A stretch of 20,084 nt of DNA, taken from Coriobacteriales bacterium (GTDB lineage Bacteria > Actinomycetota > Coriobacteriia > Coriobacteriales > UBA8131). The notes under the pieces were generated by a model that was not told the DNA's origin, did not search any database, and saw nothing but the letters and a program-made list of their open reading frames with translations. Positions 1 to 6,724 of this stretch are shown here, one piece after another. The stretch is from the NCBI GenBank assembly GCA_031282085.1, contig JAITEK010000004.1:1-20084 (forward strand), in the 5' to 3' direction. The translations under genes were made by a program, and so were the position numbers. How positions within the stretch are numbered: position 1 is the stretch's first letter; every line of letters starts with the position of its first letter.

Positions 1-2
1 TA

Positions 3-77
3 TGGTGGGCGATAACGGATTCGAACCGCTGACCTTGTGCGTGTAAAGCACCTGCGCTACCGCTGCGCCAATCGCCC
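3..77 (-). tRNA. tRNA-Val (anticodon TAC)
   Basis: Read on the minus strand, this folds into a complete cloverleaf of 75 nt. The 7-bp acceptor stem is GGGCGAT with ATCGCCC. The D arm is GCGC/GCGC, and the anticodon loop is TTTACAC with anticodon TAC (reads GTA, valine). The T arm is AGCGG-TTCGAAT-CCGTT, and A73 is followed by an encoded CCA. The outermost pair of the anticodon stem (G27/A43) is mismatched, which is tolerated. It lies downstream of the tad operon on the same strand but has its own promoter-like sequence. Confidence 0.96.
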
Positions 78-90
78 TTTGCCAGTGGAC

Positions 91-119
91 AGTATACCAA
101 CAACCGCGAATTAGACCAA
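91..119 (-). promoter_or_regulatory. Likely sigma-70-type promoter of tRNA-Val
   Basis: On the minus strand a -35-like TTGGTC (114-119) is separated by exactly 17 bases from a good -10, TATACT (91-96). Transcription would start a few bases before the tRNA 5' end at 77. The -35 matches consensus at only three of six positions, so the call rests on the -10, the spacing and the location. Confidence 0.5.
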
Positions 120-167
120 CTGTCAGTTTTGAGGCGCGGGCGTCTTGCCGTCTTGCTGCTGGAGACC

Positions 168-689
168 TCAGTCCTCAACGAACTCTATCCTGGCTCCGCC
201 CGCTTCAAGGACGGCGCCTGGCTTGAGGCAGCGGGTGCCAGTCAGCGGTATCCCTTCGATAAGTGCCTGTTGGGTCGAGCCCCTGTCCTCCACCCACACC
301 TGCGCCTGTGCGTAATACAGCCTGAGAAGATGCCGACGCGCCTCGGTGTGGGGCAAAACGATGTTGTTGTCCCGAGCGCAACCTATGGTGAGCTGTGCTC
401 CTTCCTCTTTGTCTAGGTAGATGTCGTAGCCGAAAAGACCCGAGACCGCAACGTGGAACCGAGCTGGCTGAAGGCTCTGCGCGCGCCCCAGACACAGCTC
501 CGATGGTTCCTCAACGGGGAACTCATCAGCCTCCGCACCCCCAATGGCAAACAGGGGCAGAGCCGTGACCGACGGAGGTACCGTCTGTGGCGTCGCCGCT
601 TGGGCTGCCTCGCCAAAAGGTTGCAGGCAGCCATAGCAGACGGGCATATCGTCAAAAGCGGTGCTTGCACAATGAGGGCAGGTCTTCAT
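168..689 (-). CDS. Zinc-ribbon and FHA-like domain protein, last gene of tad operon
   Basis: The 173-residue protein starts with a short zinc ribbon: C4-x2-C7 and C18-x2-C21. A proline/alanine linker (about 25-65) follows, then an FHA-like domain at about 80-172. FHA hallmarks are visible: R106-D-N-N, A-R-R-H at 117-120, and D135-R-G-S-T followed by E145-G146. In canonical FHA domains the third motif is S-R-x-H and the last is N-G. Here the phosphothreonine-contacting serine is alanine and the N of NG is glutamate, so phosphopeptide binding may be lost or altered. No signal peptide or membrane segment is present, so it is probably cytoplasmic. The ATG at 689 has an AGGGAG site about 6 nt upstream. 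It lies 11 nt after the DUF192 gene. A regulatory or assembly role in pilus biogenesis is inferred from position only. Confidence 0.85.
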   Translation of the reverse strand: MKTCPHCASTAFDDMPVCYGCLQPFGEAAQAATPQTVPPSVTALPLFAIGGAEADEFPVEEPSELCLGRAQSLQPARFHVAVSGLFGYDIYLDKEEGAQLTIGCARDNNIVLPHTEARRHLLRLYYAQAQVWVEDRGSTQQALIEGIPLTGTRCLKPGAVLEAGGARIEFVED

Positions 690-700
690 CTCGTTCTCCC

Positions 701-1081
701 TTACGTTGTATGGATGTGCTCCGGCATTCCGGCAACCAGACGGACTGTCTCGCCCGGCTCGAACCAGGACTTGCCTTGTTCGGCGCGGCGCTCAAGCGTA
801 GCAACCGCTTGTCTACAGGAAAGGACACGTCTCGGCGGCAACGCGCGGACTGCTCTGAGTACGCGCCCCTGCTTATCGACAAAAGCAACGTCGATGGCCT
901 CCCGCATACCGAAGCTGTGCACGCTATGGCAAGGCAAAAGCGCAAGTACCTCGCCATCCGCACAGACACTACGCCTGAGCAGCCCGACCAGGCGCTCACT
1001 CAGCGAGCAGGCCAGTCGCAGGCGCAAGCCGTTGTCTGCTACATCAGTACCCATACCATACCATCTCATCTCCATTCGCAC
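701..1081 (-). CDS. DUF192 family protein
   Basis: This product of up to 126 residues matches the DUF192 pattern: a central block of the type L-P-C-x-S-V-H-S-F-G-M-R followed by I-D-V-A-F-V-D and a later V-R-A-L-P-P. DUF192 proteins are small beta-rich domains of unknown biochemical function, often exported in other bacteria. No clear signal peptide is seen here. The start is uncertain. The longest frame begins with GTG at 1081, and ATG codons follow at 1075, 1069 and 1054 with no convincing ribosome binding site for any. The domain itself begins near residue 15, so all of these starts would retain it. It overlaps nothing and follows the 1089-1541 gene by 7 nt, which suggests co-transcription with the tad genes. 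Confidence 0.85.
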   Translation of the reverse strand: MRMEMRWYGMGTDVADNGLRLRLACSLSERLVGLLRRSVCADGEVLALLPCHSVHSFGMREAIDVAFVDKQGRVLRAVRALPPRRVLSCRQAVATLERRAEQGKSWFEPGETVRLVAGMPEHIHTT

Positions 1082-1088
1082 TGACCGG

Positions 1089-1541
1089 TCACCATCGCTT
1101 TATGACCAGGGAGCTCCCTTGTCCAACAGACAGGCACTCAACAAGGAGGGTGGCCTCACCTGCGCCATCCGACGCGGCACGATAAAAGGACAGCACCCCT
1201 TGCCCGTTGGCGTCATCGGTGCTCCAACCATCGGGCCGCAAAACATCTTTCAGGCTCTGGCACAACTCCGTTGCCGACTGTTCGCTCGTGTAGCCGACGA
1301 TACTGCCGTCCTCGCTTATGCCTACCAACTCAAGACCCGCCAAAGAATCTGTCAGCGACAGTGGGTCTTCCTCCGGCAGCTCCGTACCGGAGAGCAGGTA
1401 TTCGCTCGCATCGGTTGTATCGGCTTCGTTCTCATAAAGGCTCAACAGTCCCAGGAGCAGAAAACCCAATGCGAAGAAGACCGTCGTAACAACCGCCACG
1501 CGCAAGCGTCTCCGCTGCGCGTCAGGTGCTTCACGTGCCAT
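1089..1541 (-). CDS. Membrane-anchored hypothetical protein of tad operon
   Basis: The 150-residue protein has a basic N-terminus (about 1-14), one hydrophobic segment (about 15-36) and an acidic, Glu/Asp/Ser-rich linker. Its C-terminal half has an alternating hydrophobic pattern typical of a small alpha/beta domain. The charge pattern predicts a single membrane anchor with the C-terminal part outside. The domain contains two cysteines, in E-L-C-Q-S and V-E-C-L-S. The same layout occurs in the 5151-5789 product of this operon, and I regard the two as distant paralogues. I recognise no known family. It ends 7 nt before the DUF192 gene and starts 27 nt after the second TadE-like gene. A structural or chaperone role in the extracellular pilus apparatus is inferred from context. 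Confidence 0.8.
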   Translation of the reverse strand: MAREAPDAQRRRLRVAVVTTVFFALGFLLLGLLSLYENEADTTDASEYLLSGTELPEEDPLSLTDSLAGLELVGISEDGSIVGYTSEQSATELCQSLKDVLRPDGWSTDDANGQGVLSFYRAASDGAGEATLLVECLSVGQGSSLVIKRW

Positions 1542-1568
1542 CCGCAGCCACCAACCTTTCTCCCGACG

Positions 1569-2120
1569 TTACAGCAACACACCGGGGCGGTACGGGTCGA
1601 CAACATAGATCCTCGTGTGAGGGATACCCGCAAATCGGACGCCGAAAAAAGAATCTCCAAAGCCCCAGGAGCGATAGTTCATGGTACATACGAACGTTTC
1701 CTGATGGGGAAACAATGAGAACCCGATCTCGTCACCCGCAGCTCCGCCAGCGCCACCAGCCCCACCGCCTCCGCTGCCAAGACCGCTCTCGTGCGCCTCA
1801 ACCGCAAACGAGAGATACGCCGCGTCGGCAAAGGACTGCTCAATGGTCGCCTGCACGTCCTGTGCGCGCGACACGCTGCCATAGCTCCCATAGCCCGGTG
1901 AGCATGCCTGCGTCCGCACCGCCTCGGCTGCGACACGATCAAAGCGCGCGCAGTCTCCGAGATAGACCATCAGGTTTATCGCGATACCGACAACGGCGAG
2001 CAACACCGGCATCACCACCGCCATCTCCACCGCCATCTGGCCGCGGCGCCCGTGCAGCACGCCTGCTGTTCCCTCATCAAAACCTTTGCGCCAAGCCGCC
2101 TTATTCCCAAACCAGGCCAC
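1569..2120 (-). CDS. TadE-like minor pseudopilin (second copy)
   Basis: This protein of about 183 residues carries a class III prepilin signature near residue 30: G-R-R-G followed by Q-M-A-V-E, with glutamate at +5 of the expected cleavage site. A hydrophobic stretch of about 20 residues follows, as in TadE pseudopilins. The mature domain has one or two cysteines and a Gly/Ala-rich loop of the type SGGGGAGGAGG. I chose the GTG at 2120 because an AGGAGG site sits 8 nt before it. A GTG at 2129 in the same frame lies only 1 nt from that site. The gene overlaps the end of the upstream TadG-like gene by 20 bp, implying translational coupling. It would be processed by a prepilin peptidase encoded elsewhere and incorporated as a minor subunit. 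Confidence 0.85.
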   Translation of the reverse strand: MAWFGNKAAWRKGFDEGTAGVLHGRRGQMAVEMAVVMPVLLAVVGIAINLMVYLGDCARFDRVAAEAVRTQACSPGYGSYGSVSRAQDVQATIEQSFADAAYLSFAVEAHESGLGSGGGGAGGAGGAAGDEIGFSLFPHQETFVCTMNYRSWGFGDSFFGVRFAGIPHTRIYVVDPYRPGVLL

Positions 2121-4287
2121 TCCTACCACCTCCTAACAGTGAGCGGAGCTGGTTTATCCCGCTGCCCAGCAGTCCGGTACCCTGTTCGAGAACCTGCGGC
2201 GGCAGTCTGACTTTTACGGGAATCTGCGGCAGGCCCGGCATATCGCCGAACGAGATGGTAACGAGGGTGATCTCGTCGCCCAACAACTCACTCCCCTGCT
2301 TCTCGACCTCTATCAGCAGGCCATCGACAATGCCATCCGTAAGGGTGCCGCTACCGGAGCCCGGTATCGACGAATACGCCTCCTTCGCCTGCCCGACAAG
2401 CGCAAGCGCCTGTGAATCGCCCGCCCGTATCACGTGGATGCTATTGACCACAACCGGCTTGGGCGCGGACAGGTCGACTCCCTGTAAGCCGAAAGCCTCG
2501 ATGGTCTCTTGCAGCGTGTCCTGCGCCCAGGAGGCCAATGGCGTAGCGTCGACGAGCGGTATCGAGCGCAGGAAGTCTCCCAGGCCCTGCGCCATCGAGT
2601 CGGCGCCACGCGAATACACCAGCAGCGTGTCGCCCCATACCTCCAGCACGCCATCGAACACACCCAACGCGGCGCCCCAGGCGCTCTTGTTCTCCGTCTG
2701 CGCCGTGATGCGGTCGAGAAATGAGGCGAGGATCGAGTTGCCCTCGGACGCCTCGTCCTCCACAAGGGCGGCGGCGGAGATAGCCACGCGCGGCGGCAAG
2801 ACCGCGTCATCCGTGACAAAGGCACTCGTGAATATCGAGGGCACGCGGCGGCTCGAAGAGTCAAACGCTATGGCGATACAGCCGTTACGCCCGGGTGGCC
2901 GCGGGTCAAAACGCGGCACGGCAAGCGCCTCGAGCGCCTCGGCATAGGTGTCAAACGCCTCGCCAGCCCTCTCCTCGGCCTCACGCGTGCTGTCCCGTTG
3001 CTCCTTGGACGCCTTCTCATAGTCCTCAGCAGCCTGCGCGACGATGCGGTAGTGATACTCAAAACCGTTGGAGATGGATGTCGACGCGCTGGCAACCCTG
3101 CCGATAGAGCCGATCTCCAAACCACAGGTCGGACACGAGGAGTACAGCCCATCCTCAAGGTCGGCAAGGGAGCCAAAGCCGACTATCTCACCTTCTATGC
3201 CCGGACAAGCGGAGATGCCGTGGATAAACCCTTCGGAATCAACGGGGAATATGCGGTCGGTATACAGACGCGTGCTCCTTATCTCACTGTTATTGCGCGC
3301 GAGCAGAGGGAAATAGGCGTCGAGTGTCCCATCGGCAGCGGTACGCGCATAGCCCTTCTCCATCTCCTCGACCGCATAGGAGAAGAACTCCTTACGCATC
3401 CTCGAGCGAACCTGCTCCTCAAGCGAGGAGTTCGTCGGGGCCTCGCTGGCCAATCGCTGCTGATAGTAGGCTTGTGCACGGTCGAAGGCATAGTCGAACT
3501 TCCAAAGGTCGATTGACGAGAAATAGGGGTTCTGCCCTCCGCTCAGCCCAACCAACCAACCGGCACGCTCGTACATGCAATAGTTCGGGTCCGCGCCACA
3601 GTCAGCCTCGTAGGCCCTGCGCTTGGCCTCCTGCATGTCCTTGCGGGCACCCTCCGCCTCATCGGTCGCCTCGCTGGTCTTATCGTTCTGCTCGCGTAAC
3701 TCATCCGCCGAATCCTGTGCCGCGCTGTCATCAGCAAAACTGACCTCGTCTCCCTGCAGGGGCACCAGCAGCGCAAACCCCTGGTAGCGGGCCTCGCCCT
3801 CAGACGAGAAGCTATTGGCCCCGATAACCGCCGAGGCGTTTGCGGCAGCAAGGAAGGGCAGGGCCTTTTGCAGCTTGATAAGCATATCCCGCGACTGCTC
3901 CGCGCAGTTATCGCGGGCTTTGAACACCTTCTCCCCGAACTCCATCAGTTTTGTCCCGACCCCCTGGCAATACGGGATGCAACTCACGACGATGGCGATA
4001 CCGAATACCACCAAGCCGAACAAACTGAGGGACAGCACAACAGCATCCGCCACGCGCGCGATGACGTAATACTCGGCAACCACGTTCTCAGCGGCCAGCG
4101 CCCCGGCATCGGCAGCGAACTGGACGTCGCCCGCCGTTGAGTTCGCCCAATACACCTGGGCCGAGGTGAACAGCAGCGCCAGCGTCAGGGCCAGGGCGAT
4201 AACCACCCCCACACTCGTAAACCCGCCATCCCGTTCAACACACCAAAAGGATCTGCCCACAACCGCACCCGGTACTTCTTCCGTCAT
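2101..4287 (-). CDS. Large TadG-like protein (Flp pilus assembly, Tad domain)
   Basis: The 728-residue protein has an N-terminal G-G-F-T motif and transmembrane segment (about 25-46). It continues with the Tad-domain pattern Q-F-A-A-D-A-G-A-L-A-A (about 56-66), as in TadE/TadG-type assembly proteins. A second hydrophobic segment lies at about 79-102. The remainder is mostly charged, helical and probably extracytoplasmic, with Gln/Glu/Lys-rich stretches that could form coiled coil. Cysteines occur in close pairs (C-I-P-Y-C near 103-107, a C-x6-C pair near 230, C-P-T-C near 385), suggesting disulfides or metal sites. I chose the ATG at 4287 because GGGAAGGG lies just upstream. An in-frame ATG at 4308 would overlap the preceding stop codon. 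No von Willebrand A domain, common in TadG, could be recognised. It probably anchors or stabilises the pilus at the membrane. Confidence 0.8.
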   Translation of the reverse strand: MTEEVPGAVVGRSFWCVERDGGFTSVGVVIALALTLALLFTSAQVYWANSTAGDVQFAADAGALAAENVVAEYYVIARVADAVVLSLSLFGLVVFGIAIVVSCIPYCQGVGTKLMEFGEKVFKARDNCAEQSRDMLIKLQKALPFLAAANASAVIGANSFSSEGEARYQGFALLVPLQGDEVSFADDSAAQDSADELREQNDKTSEATDEAEGARKDMQEAKRRAYEADCGADPNYCMYERAGWLVGLSGGQNPYFSSIDLWKFDYAFDRAQAYYQQRLASEAPTNSSLEEQVRSRMRKEFFSYAVEEMEKGYARTAADGTLDAYFPLLARNNSEIRSTRLYTDRIFPVDSEGFIHGISACPGIEGEIVGFGSLADLEDGLYSSCPTCGLEIGSIGRVASASTSISNGFEYHYRIVAQAAEDYEKASKEQRDSTREAEERAGEAFDTYAEALEALAVPRFDPRPPGRNGCIAIAFDSSSRRVPSIFTSAFVTDDAVLPPRVAISAAALVEDEASEGNSILASFLDRITAQTENKSAWGAALGVFDGVLEVWGDTLLVYSRGADSMAQGLGDFLRSIPLVDATPLASWAQDTLQETIEAFGLQGVDLSAPKPVVVNSIHVIRAGDSQALALVGQAKEAYSSIPGSGSGTLTDGIVDGLLIEVEKQGSELLGDEITLVTISFGDMPGLPQIPVKVRLPPQVLEQGTGLLGSGINQLRSLLGGGRSGLVWE

Positions 4288-4301
4288 AACGCATCCCTTC
4301 C

Positions 4302-4829
4302 CTACCATTGAGCTGCCCAATCGGCCGGGCCGCCCTCCGCATTCTCCCAAACCCAGGCGGCTTGCGTCGGCGAAGTCACCTCGACGGTCTGAGTGAGGTA
4401 ACCCTGTCCGTCCGTCAACCGCAACAGGGAAGCCCCCTTATCAAGAAGCGGAAGAGGCTTGAGCCGGTTGGTTATCCGCACGCTTACCTCACCACTTGCC
4501 TCCGATCCGCTCAACTCTATCTCCCAAGTCTGTGAGCCGACATGGGCATGGAATATGTCGACCGGCGGTATGGAGGCAAGGCGCCGCTTAACGTAGCCCT
4601 CGTATTTGTCAGCGCTGTACGCGGCGACATCCGTCCGTGTCGCAAGCAGGCGACAACCCTCCGCCGCGGCGTTCTCCATGACCATGCGGTTGTAGAGCAG
4701 GATCGCGGGCTGGGTAAGCAGGAGGATGAGGAGGAAGAACACCGGTATCATGACCGCTGCCTCAACCGTGGCCTGGCCGTGTCTCCTCCGCAGAAAGATA
4801 ACTCTCGCGGCTTTAATACAGCAGGACAT
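4302..4829 (-). CDS. tadE: TadE-like minor pseudopilin
   Basis: The 175-residue protein starts with a short basic leader ending R-R-R-H-G. The prepilin motif Q-A-T-V-E (glutamate at +5 after the glycine at 18) and a strongly hydrophobic segment (about 25-45) follow. The next stretch, M-E-N-A-A-A-E-G-C-R, resembles the conserved region after the helix in TadE proteins. TadE pseudopilins are cleaved by the TadV/CpaA peptidase and act in Flp pilus assembly. The start codon lies inside the preceding prepilin gene (17-bp overlap), which supports coupled translation. Length is within the usual range for the family. Confidence 0.88.
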   Translation of the reverse strand: MSCCIKAARVIFLRRRHGQATVEAAVMIPVFFLLILLLTQPAILLYNRMVMENAAAEGCRLLATRTDVAAYSADKYEGYVKRRLASIPPVDIFHAHVGSQTWEIELSGSEASGEVSVRITNRLKPLPLLDKGASLLRLTDGQGYLTQTVEVTSPTQAAWVWENAEGGPADWAAQW

Positions 4830-5154
4830 CGCCTATCACCCCCAAGCTGTTGCTGCCCGTCGCGTGCGAGGCGCTCTCGACGGCGTGCTTTACGAACAGA
4901 CCCTCCTGCACACGGCCAGCCAATACGCCAAGCGCCAGGACGACCGCGAGAAGGGCCAGGCCGACGATGAGATACTCGACGGTCGCCTGGCCTTTAGTGT
5001 TGAGGGGAAGCATGTGTCGCGCGCTACGCGCACTCCTGGCAGGGAGACGCGGGCTACGCCCGCAAGGATTCCTGGCGCAAGCGCGGGGAATAGCAACAAG
5101 GGGGCACCGGGAATGACGGCGGGGCTTCTTGGTGGTGTCTGTTTGGCGCGTCAT
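4813..5154 (-). CDS. Second small Flp-like prepilin with unusually long leader
   Basis: The core is a typical small pilin: K-G followed by Q-A-T-V-E-Y, then about 20 hydrophobic residues and a short polar tail. The predicted mature form is 58 residues (56-113). The leader would be 55 residues, rich in Arg, Pro and Cys, far longer than the 10 to 35 residues usual for such prepilins. The ATG at 5154 overlaps the upstream stop as ATGA and has AGAGGG upstream, so it is a credible coupled start. An internal ATG at 5013 would give an 8-residue leader but has no visible ribosome binding site, because palindromic DNA occupies that position. The long leader therefore looks like an in-frame repeat insertion into a tolerant, cleaved segment. 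Confidence 0.75.
   Translation of the reverse strand: MTRQTDTTKKPRRHSRCPLVAIPRACARNPCGRSPRLPARSARSARHMLPLNTKGQATVEYLIVGLALLAVVLALGVLAGRVQEGLFVKHAVESASHATGSNSLGVIGDVLLY
5014..5118. repeat. Cluster of short palindromes (REP-like element) inside a prepilin leader
   Basis: Three perfect inverted repeats lie close together: GCGCG-CTA-CGCGC (5019-5031), GCGGGC-TAC-GCCCGC (5049-5063) and GCGC-AA-GCGC (5075-5084). The motif CTCCTGGC/TTCCTGGC recurs between them, and GGGAAT occurs at the outer end. The composition and hairpin density differ from neighbouring coding DNA. The boundaries are approximate, and no second copy exists in this window, so its nature as a dispersed repeat is inferred. Confidence 0.5.
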
Positions 5155-5789
5155 GAGAGGCCCTCTGCCAGGGGCGCAATCTCGGGGCTCGTTATGCGCA
5201 CTATCGTGAGTGTGAGCTTGTTCTGTTCGTCGCGCAGGGCTCCCAGCGATTTGGGCACGAGGGAGATGACAAGCGACGCGCCCTCCGACGTTTTGACCGT
5301 ACAGCCCCAGATCTCACCCGACACATCAAGGTAACCTGCCTTAACAAGCTCGAATCCCTCCTCCTGCAGGATAAGGAGCAGCTCGCGGGCGGCGTCACGG
5401 CAGCTCATGGCACTGGACGCCTGCCAACGTTCAACAGTGACTCCACGTTTGTAGGCTACCGCGTGATAATCGGGCGGCAGGGGCACCGGGCACAGGGTGC
5501 TTTCGCCCGACGGCTCACCCGCCTCCACGTAATCCGTTCCAGCGCCTGTCGCGTTTGCGCCGGTGGCGTCCGCTCCCCTGTCCACATCCGTTGTATCCTT
5601 CATCTCCCTGGTCTCCCTCATCTCCCCGTTATCCGGGTCGTCCGCAGCAAAGCCATTGTCCATTACGTCCTCAGAGCTGTTAAAGCACCCGCTCTGCCAA
5701 GCCGCCAAGATGCCAGTAATAAGCATGAGGGGCAGCAACACTGCCAAGACGACCCTTGCCGTCCATGTTCTTGTGCTCGCAGAACGCAT
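5151..5789 (-). CDS. Membrane-anchored hypothetical protein of tad operon (paralogue of 1089-1541)
   Basis: The 212-residue protein has a basic N-terminus and a hydrophobic segment (about 11-31). A low-complexity acidic linker (about 38-90, rich in Asp, Glu, Thr, Gly) leads to a C-terminal alpha/beta-like domain. The hydrophobic segment is followed by Q-S-G-C, which is not a good lipobox, so a signal anchor is more likely than a lipoprotein. The C-terminal domain carries cysteines in M-S-C-R-D and W-G-C-T-V that line up with those of the 1089-1541 product. The ATG at 5789 has a near-perfect AAGGAGGG site 3 to 4 nt upstream, one of the strongest in the operon. The gene lies between flp and the second prepilin. 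I do not recognise a family. Confidence 0.8.
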   Translation of the reverse strand: MRSASTRTWTARVVLAVLLPLMLITGILAAWQSGCFNSSEDVMDNGFAADDPDNGEMRETREMKDTTDVDRGADATGANATGAGTDYVEAGEPSGESTLCPVPLPPDYHAVAYKRGVTVERWQASSAMSCRDAARELLLILQEEGFELVKAGYLDVSGEIWGCTVKTSEGASLVISLVPKSLGALRDEQNKLTLTIVRITSPEIAPLAEGLS

Positions 5790-5798
5790 AATCCCTCC

Positions 5799-6023
5799 TT
5801 ACAGGTTGTTAACGCCCTCGGAGATCGCGTTCCACAGCTCCTGCAACTTGCCTCGGAACGCGACAACCGCGATTATCGCGATCACCACCAAGACACCTAC
5901 CAGAATCGCGTATTCCGTCGTACCCTGCCCTCGTCGGTCGCGCAGTCGGGCTGCTCCCTCGACCATCAACCAACACACACGCCTGTTCATCCGCTCGTTC
6001 AGACCATCCATAATCCGTAACAT
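5799..6023 (-). CDS. flp: Flp family type IVb major pilin
   Basis: The 74-residue prepilin has a leader of about 32 residues ending R-D-R-R-G, then Q-G-T-T-E-Y, the hallmark Flp motif with Glu and Tyr at +5 and +6. A hydrophobic helix (A-I-L-V-G-V-L-V-V and onward) and a short amphipathic tail follow. The predicted mature pilin is 42 residues, in the usual Flp size range. It is the expected main subunit of the pilus and sits directly after tadC with a 5-nt gap. Three in-frame ATG codons (6023, 6011, 5990) are possible starts, none with a strong ribosome binding site, so the leader length is uncertain. Confidence 0.92.
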   Translation of the reverse strand: MLRIMDGLNERMNRRVCWLMVEGAARLRDRRGQGTTEYAILVGVLVVIAIIAVVAFRGKLQELWNAISEGVNNL

Positions 6024-6028
6024 CGCAC

Positions 6029-6709
6029 TTACCCCATCTTCCTCATCAGATCCAACATAATCGGTCCCATCACCAGCAGTAACATCGCTGGTAGTATCAA
6101 AGCGCCCGTCGGCAGGAGCATCTTCACTGGAGCCTTTGCTACCAGTTCCTGCCGCTTGGCGCGATACTCCTTTCGTGCCTCCTTTGCAAGGTCCAGCAAG
6201 AGCTGGGTCATCGGAGCGCCGAATCGCAGAGCGCGCAGAACACTTGAGACGAACTGCCGAAACGAAGGGATCCCCACGAGCTCGGCCAGTTGGCGCATGC
6301 CCTCATCGCGACTCTTGAGCCCCTTCTGCCATACCTCAAGCGACTCCTTGCAGTACTGCGCCAAAGGTGTCGAGAAGCGTTCCGTATACAAGGCAAATGC
6401 CTGGTCGAAGCCCATACCTGCCTGCATGCCCAAGGCGATGACCTCAAGCAACGCGGGCAAGTCGCGCTCAAACGAAGTCTTACGCCGTTCGTCTGCCCGG
6501 CGTTTAACCAACGGGGCAAGCGGCGTATGCCCCAACAAGGCGGCAAGCCCTTTGTCGGCCTGGCTTCCCTCGCTGACAACACCAAGACGCCGCTTGGCAA
6601 CCGCCTGGATACGCGACCTGTCGCGCAGGTACAGCCACTCGTACGCGAGCAGACCAGCAGCGGCCATCCCCGCACCGAGGGCAAGCAACGCAAACAATAA
6701 CGAGAGCAC
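6029..6709 (-). CDS. tadC: TadC, type II/IV secretion F-domain inner-membrane platform protein
   Basis: The 226-residue protein has an N-terminal hydrophobic segment and a T2SSF (GspF-like) domain. The domain is recognisable from F-E-R-D-L-P-A-L-L-E-V-I-A-L-G-M-Q-A-G-M near the middle and A-L-R-F-G-A-P-M later. C-terminal hydrophobic segments contain L-P-T-G-A-L-I-L-P-A-M. TadC forms the membrane platform with TadB that transmits TadA ATPase motion to pilin assembly. I chose the GTG at 6709. The AAGGAGG site lies 10 nt before it, whereas an in-frame GTG at 6718 would be only 1 to 2 nt from that site. It is 15 nt downstream of tadB and 5 nt upstream of flp. Confidence 0.93.
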   Translation of the reverse strand: MLSLLFALLALGAGMAAAGLLAYEWLYLRDRSRIQAVAKRRLGVVSEGSQADKGLAALLGHTPLAPLVKRRADERRKTSFERDLPALLEVIALGMQAGMGFDQAFALYTERFSTPLAQYCKESLEVWQKGLKSRDEGMRQLAELVGIPSFRQFVSSVLRALRFGAPMTQLLLDLAKEARKEYRAKRQELVAKAPVKMLLPTGALILPAMLLLVMGPIMLDLMRKMG

Positions 6710-6724
6710 TTCGCTCACACCTCC

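Noticed and set aside
453..1718. Long open frame of 421 codons on the plus strand
   Set aside because: It lies opposite the FHA, DUF192 and 1089-1541 genes, has no recognisable domains and a composition typical of the antisense of GC-rich coding DNA.
1526..2947. Open plus-strand frame of 473 codons
   Set aside because: It is antisense to the TadE-like and TadG-like genes, very rich in Arg, Pro and Ser, and without a ribosome binding site.
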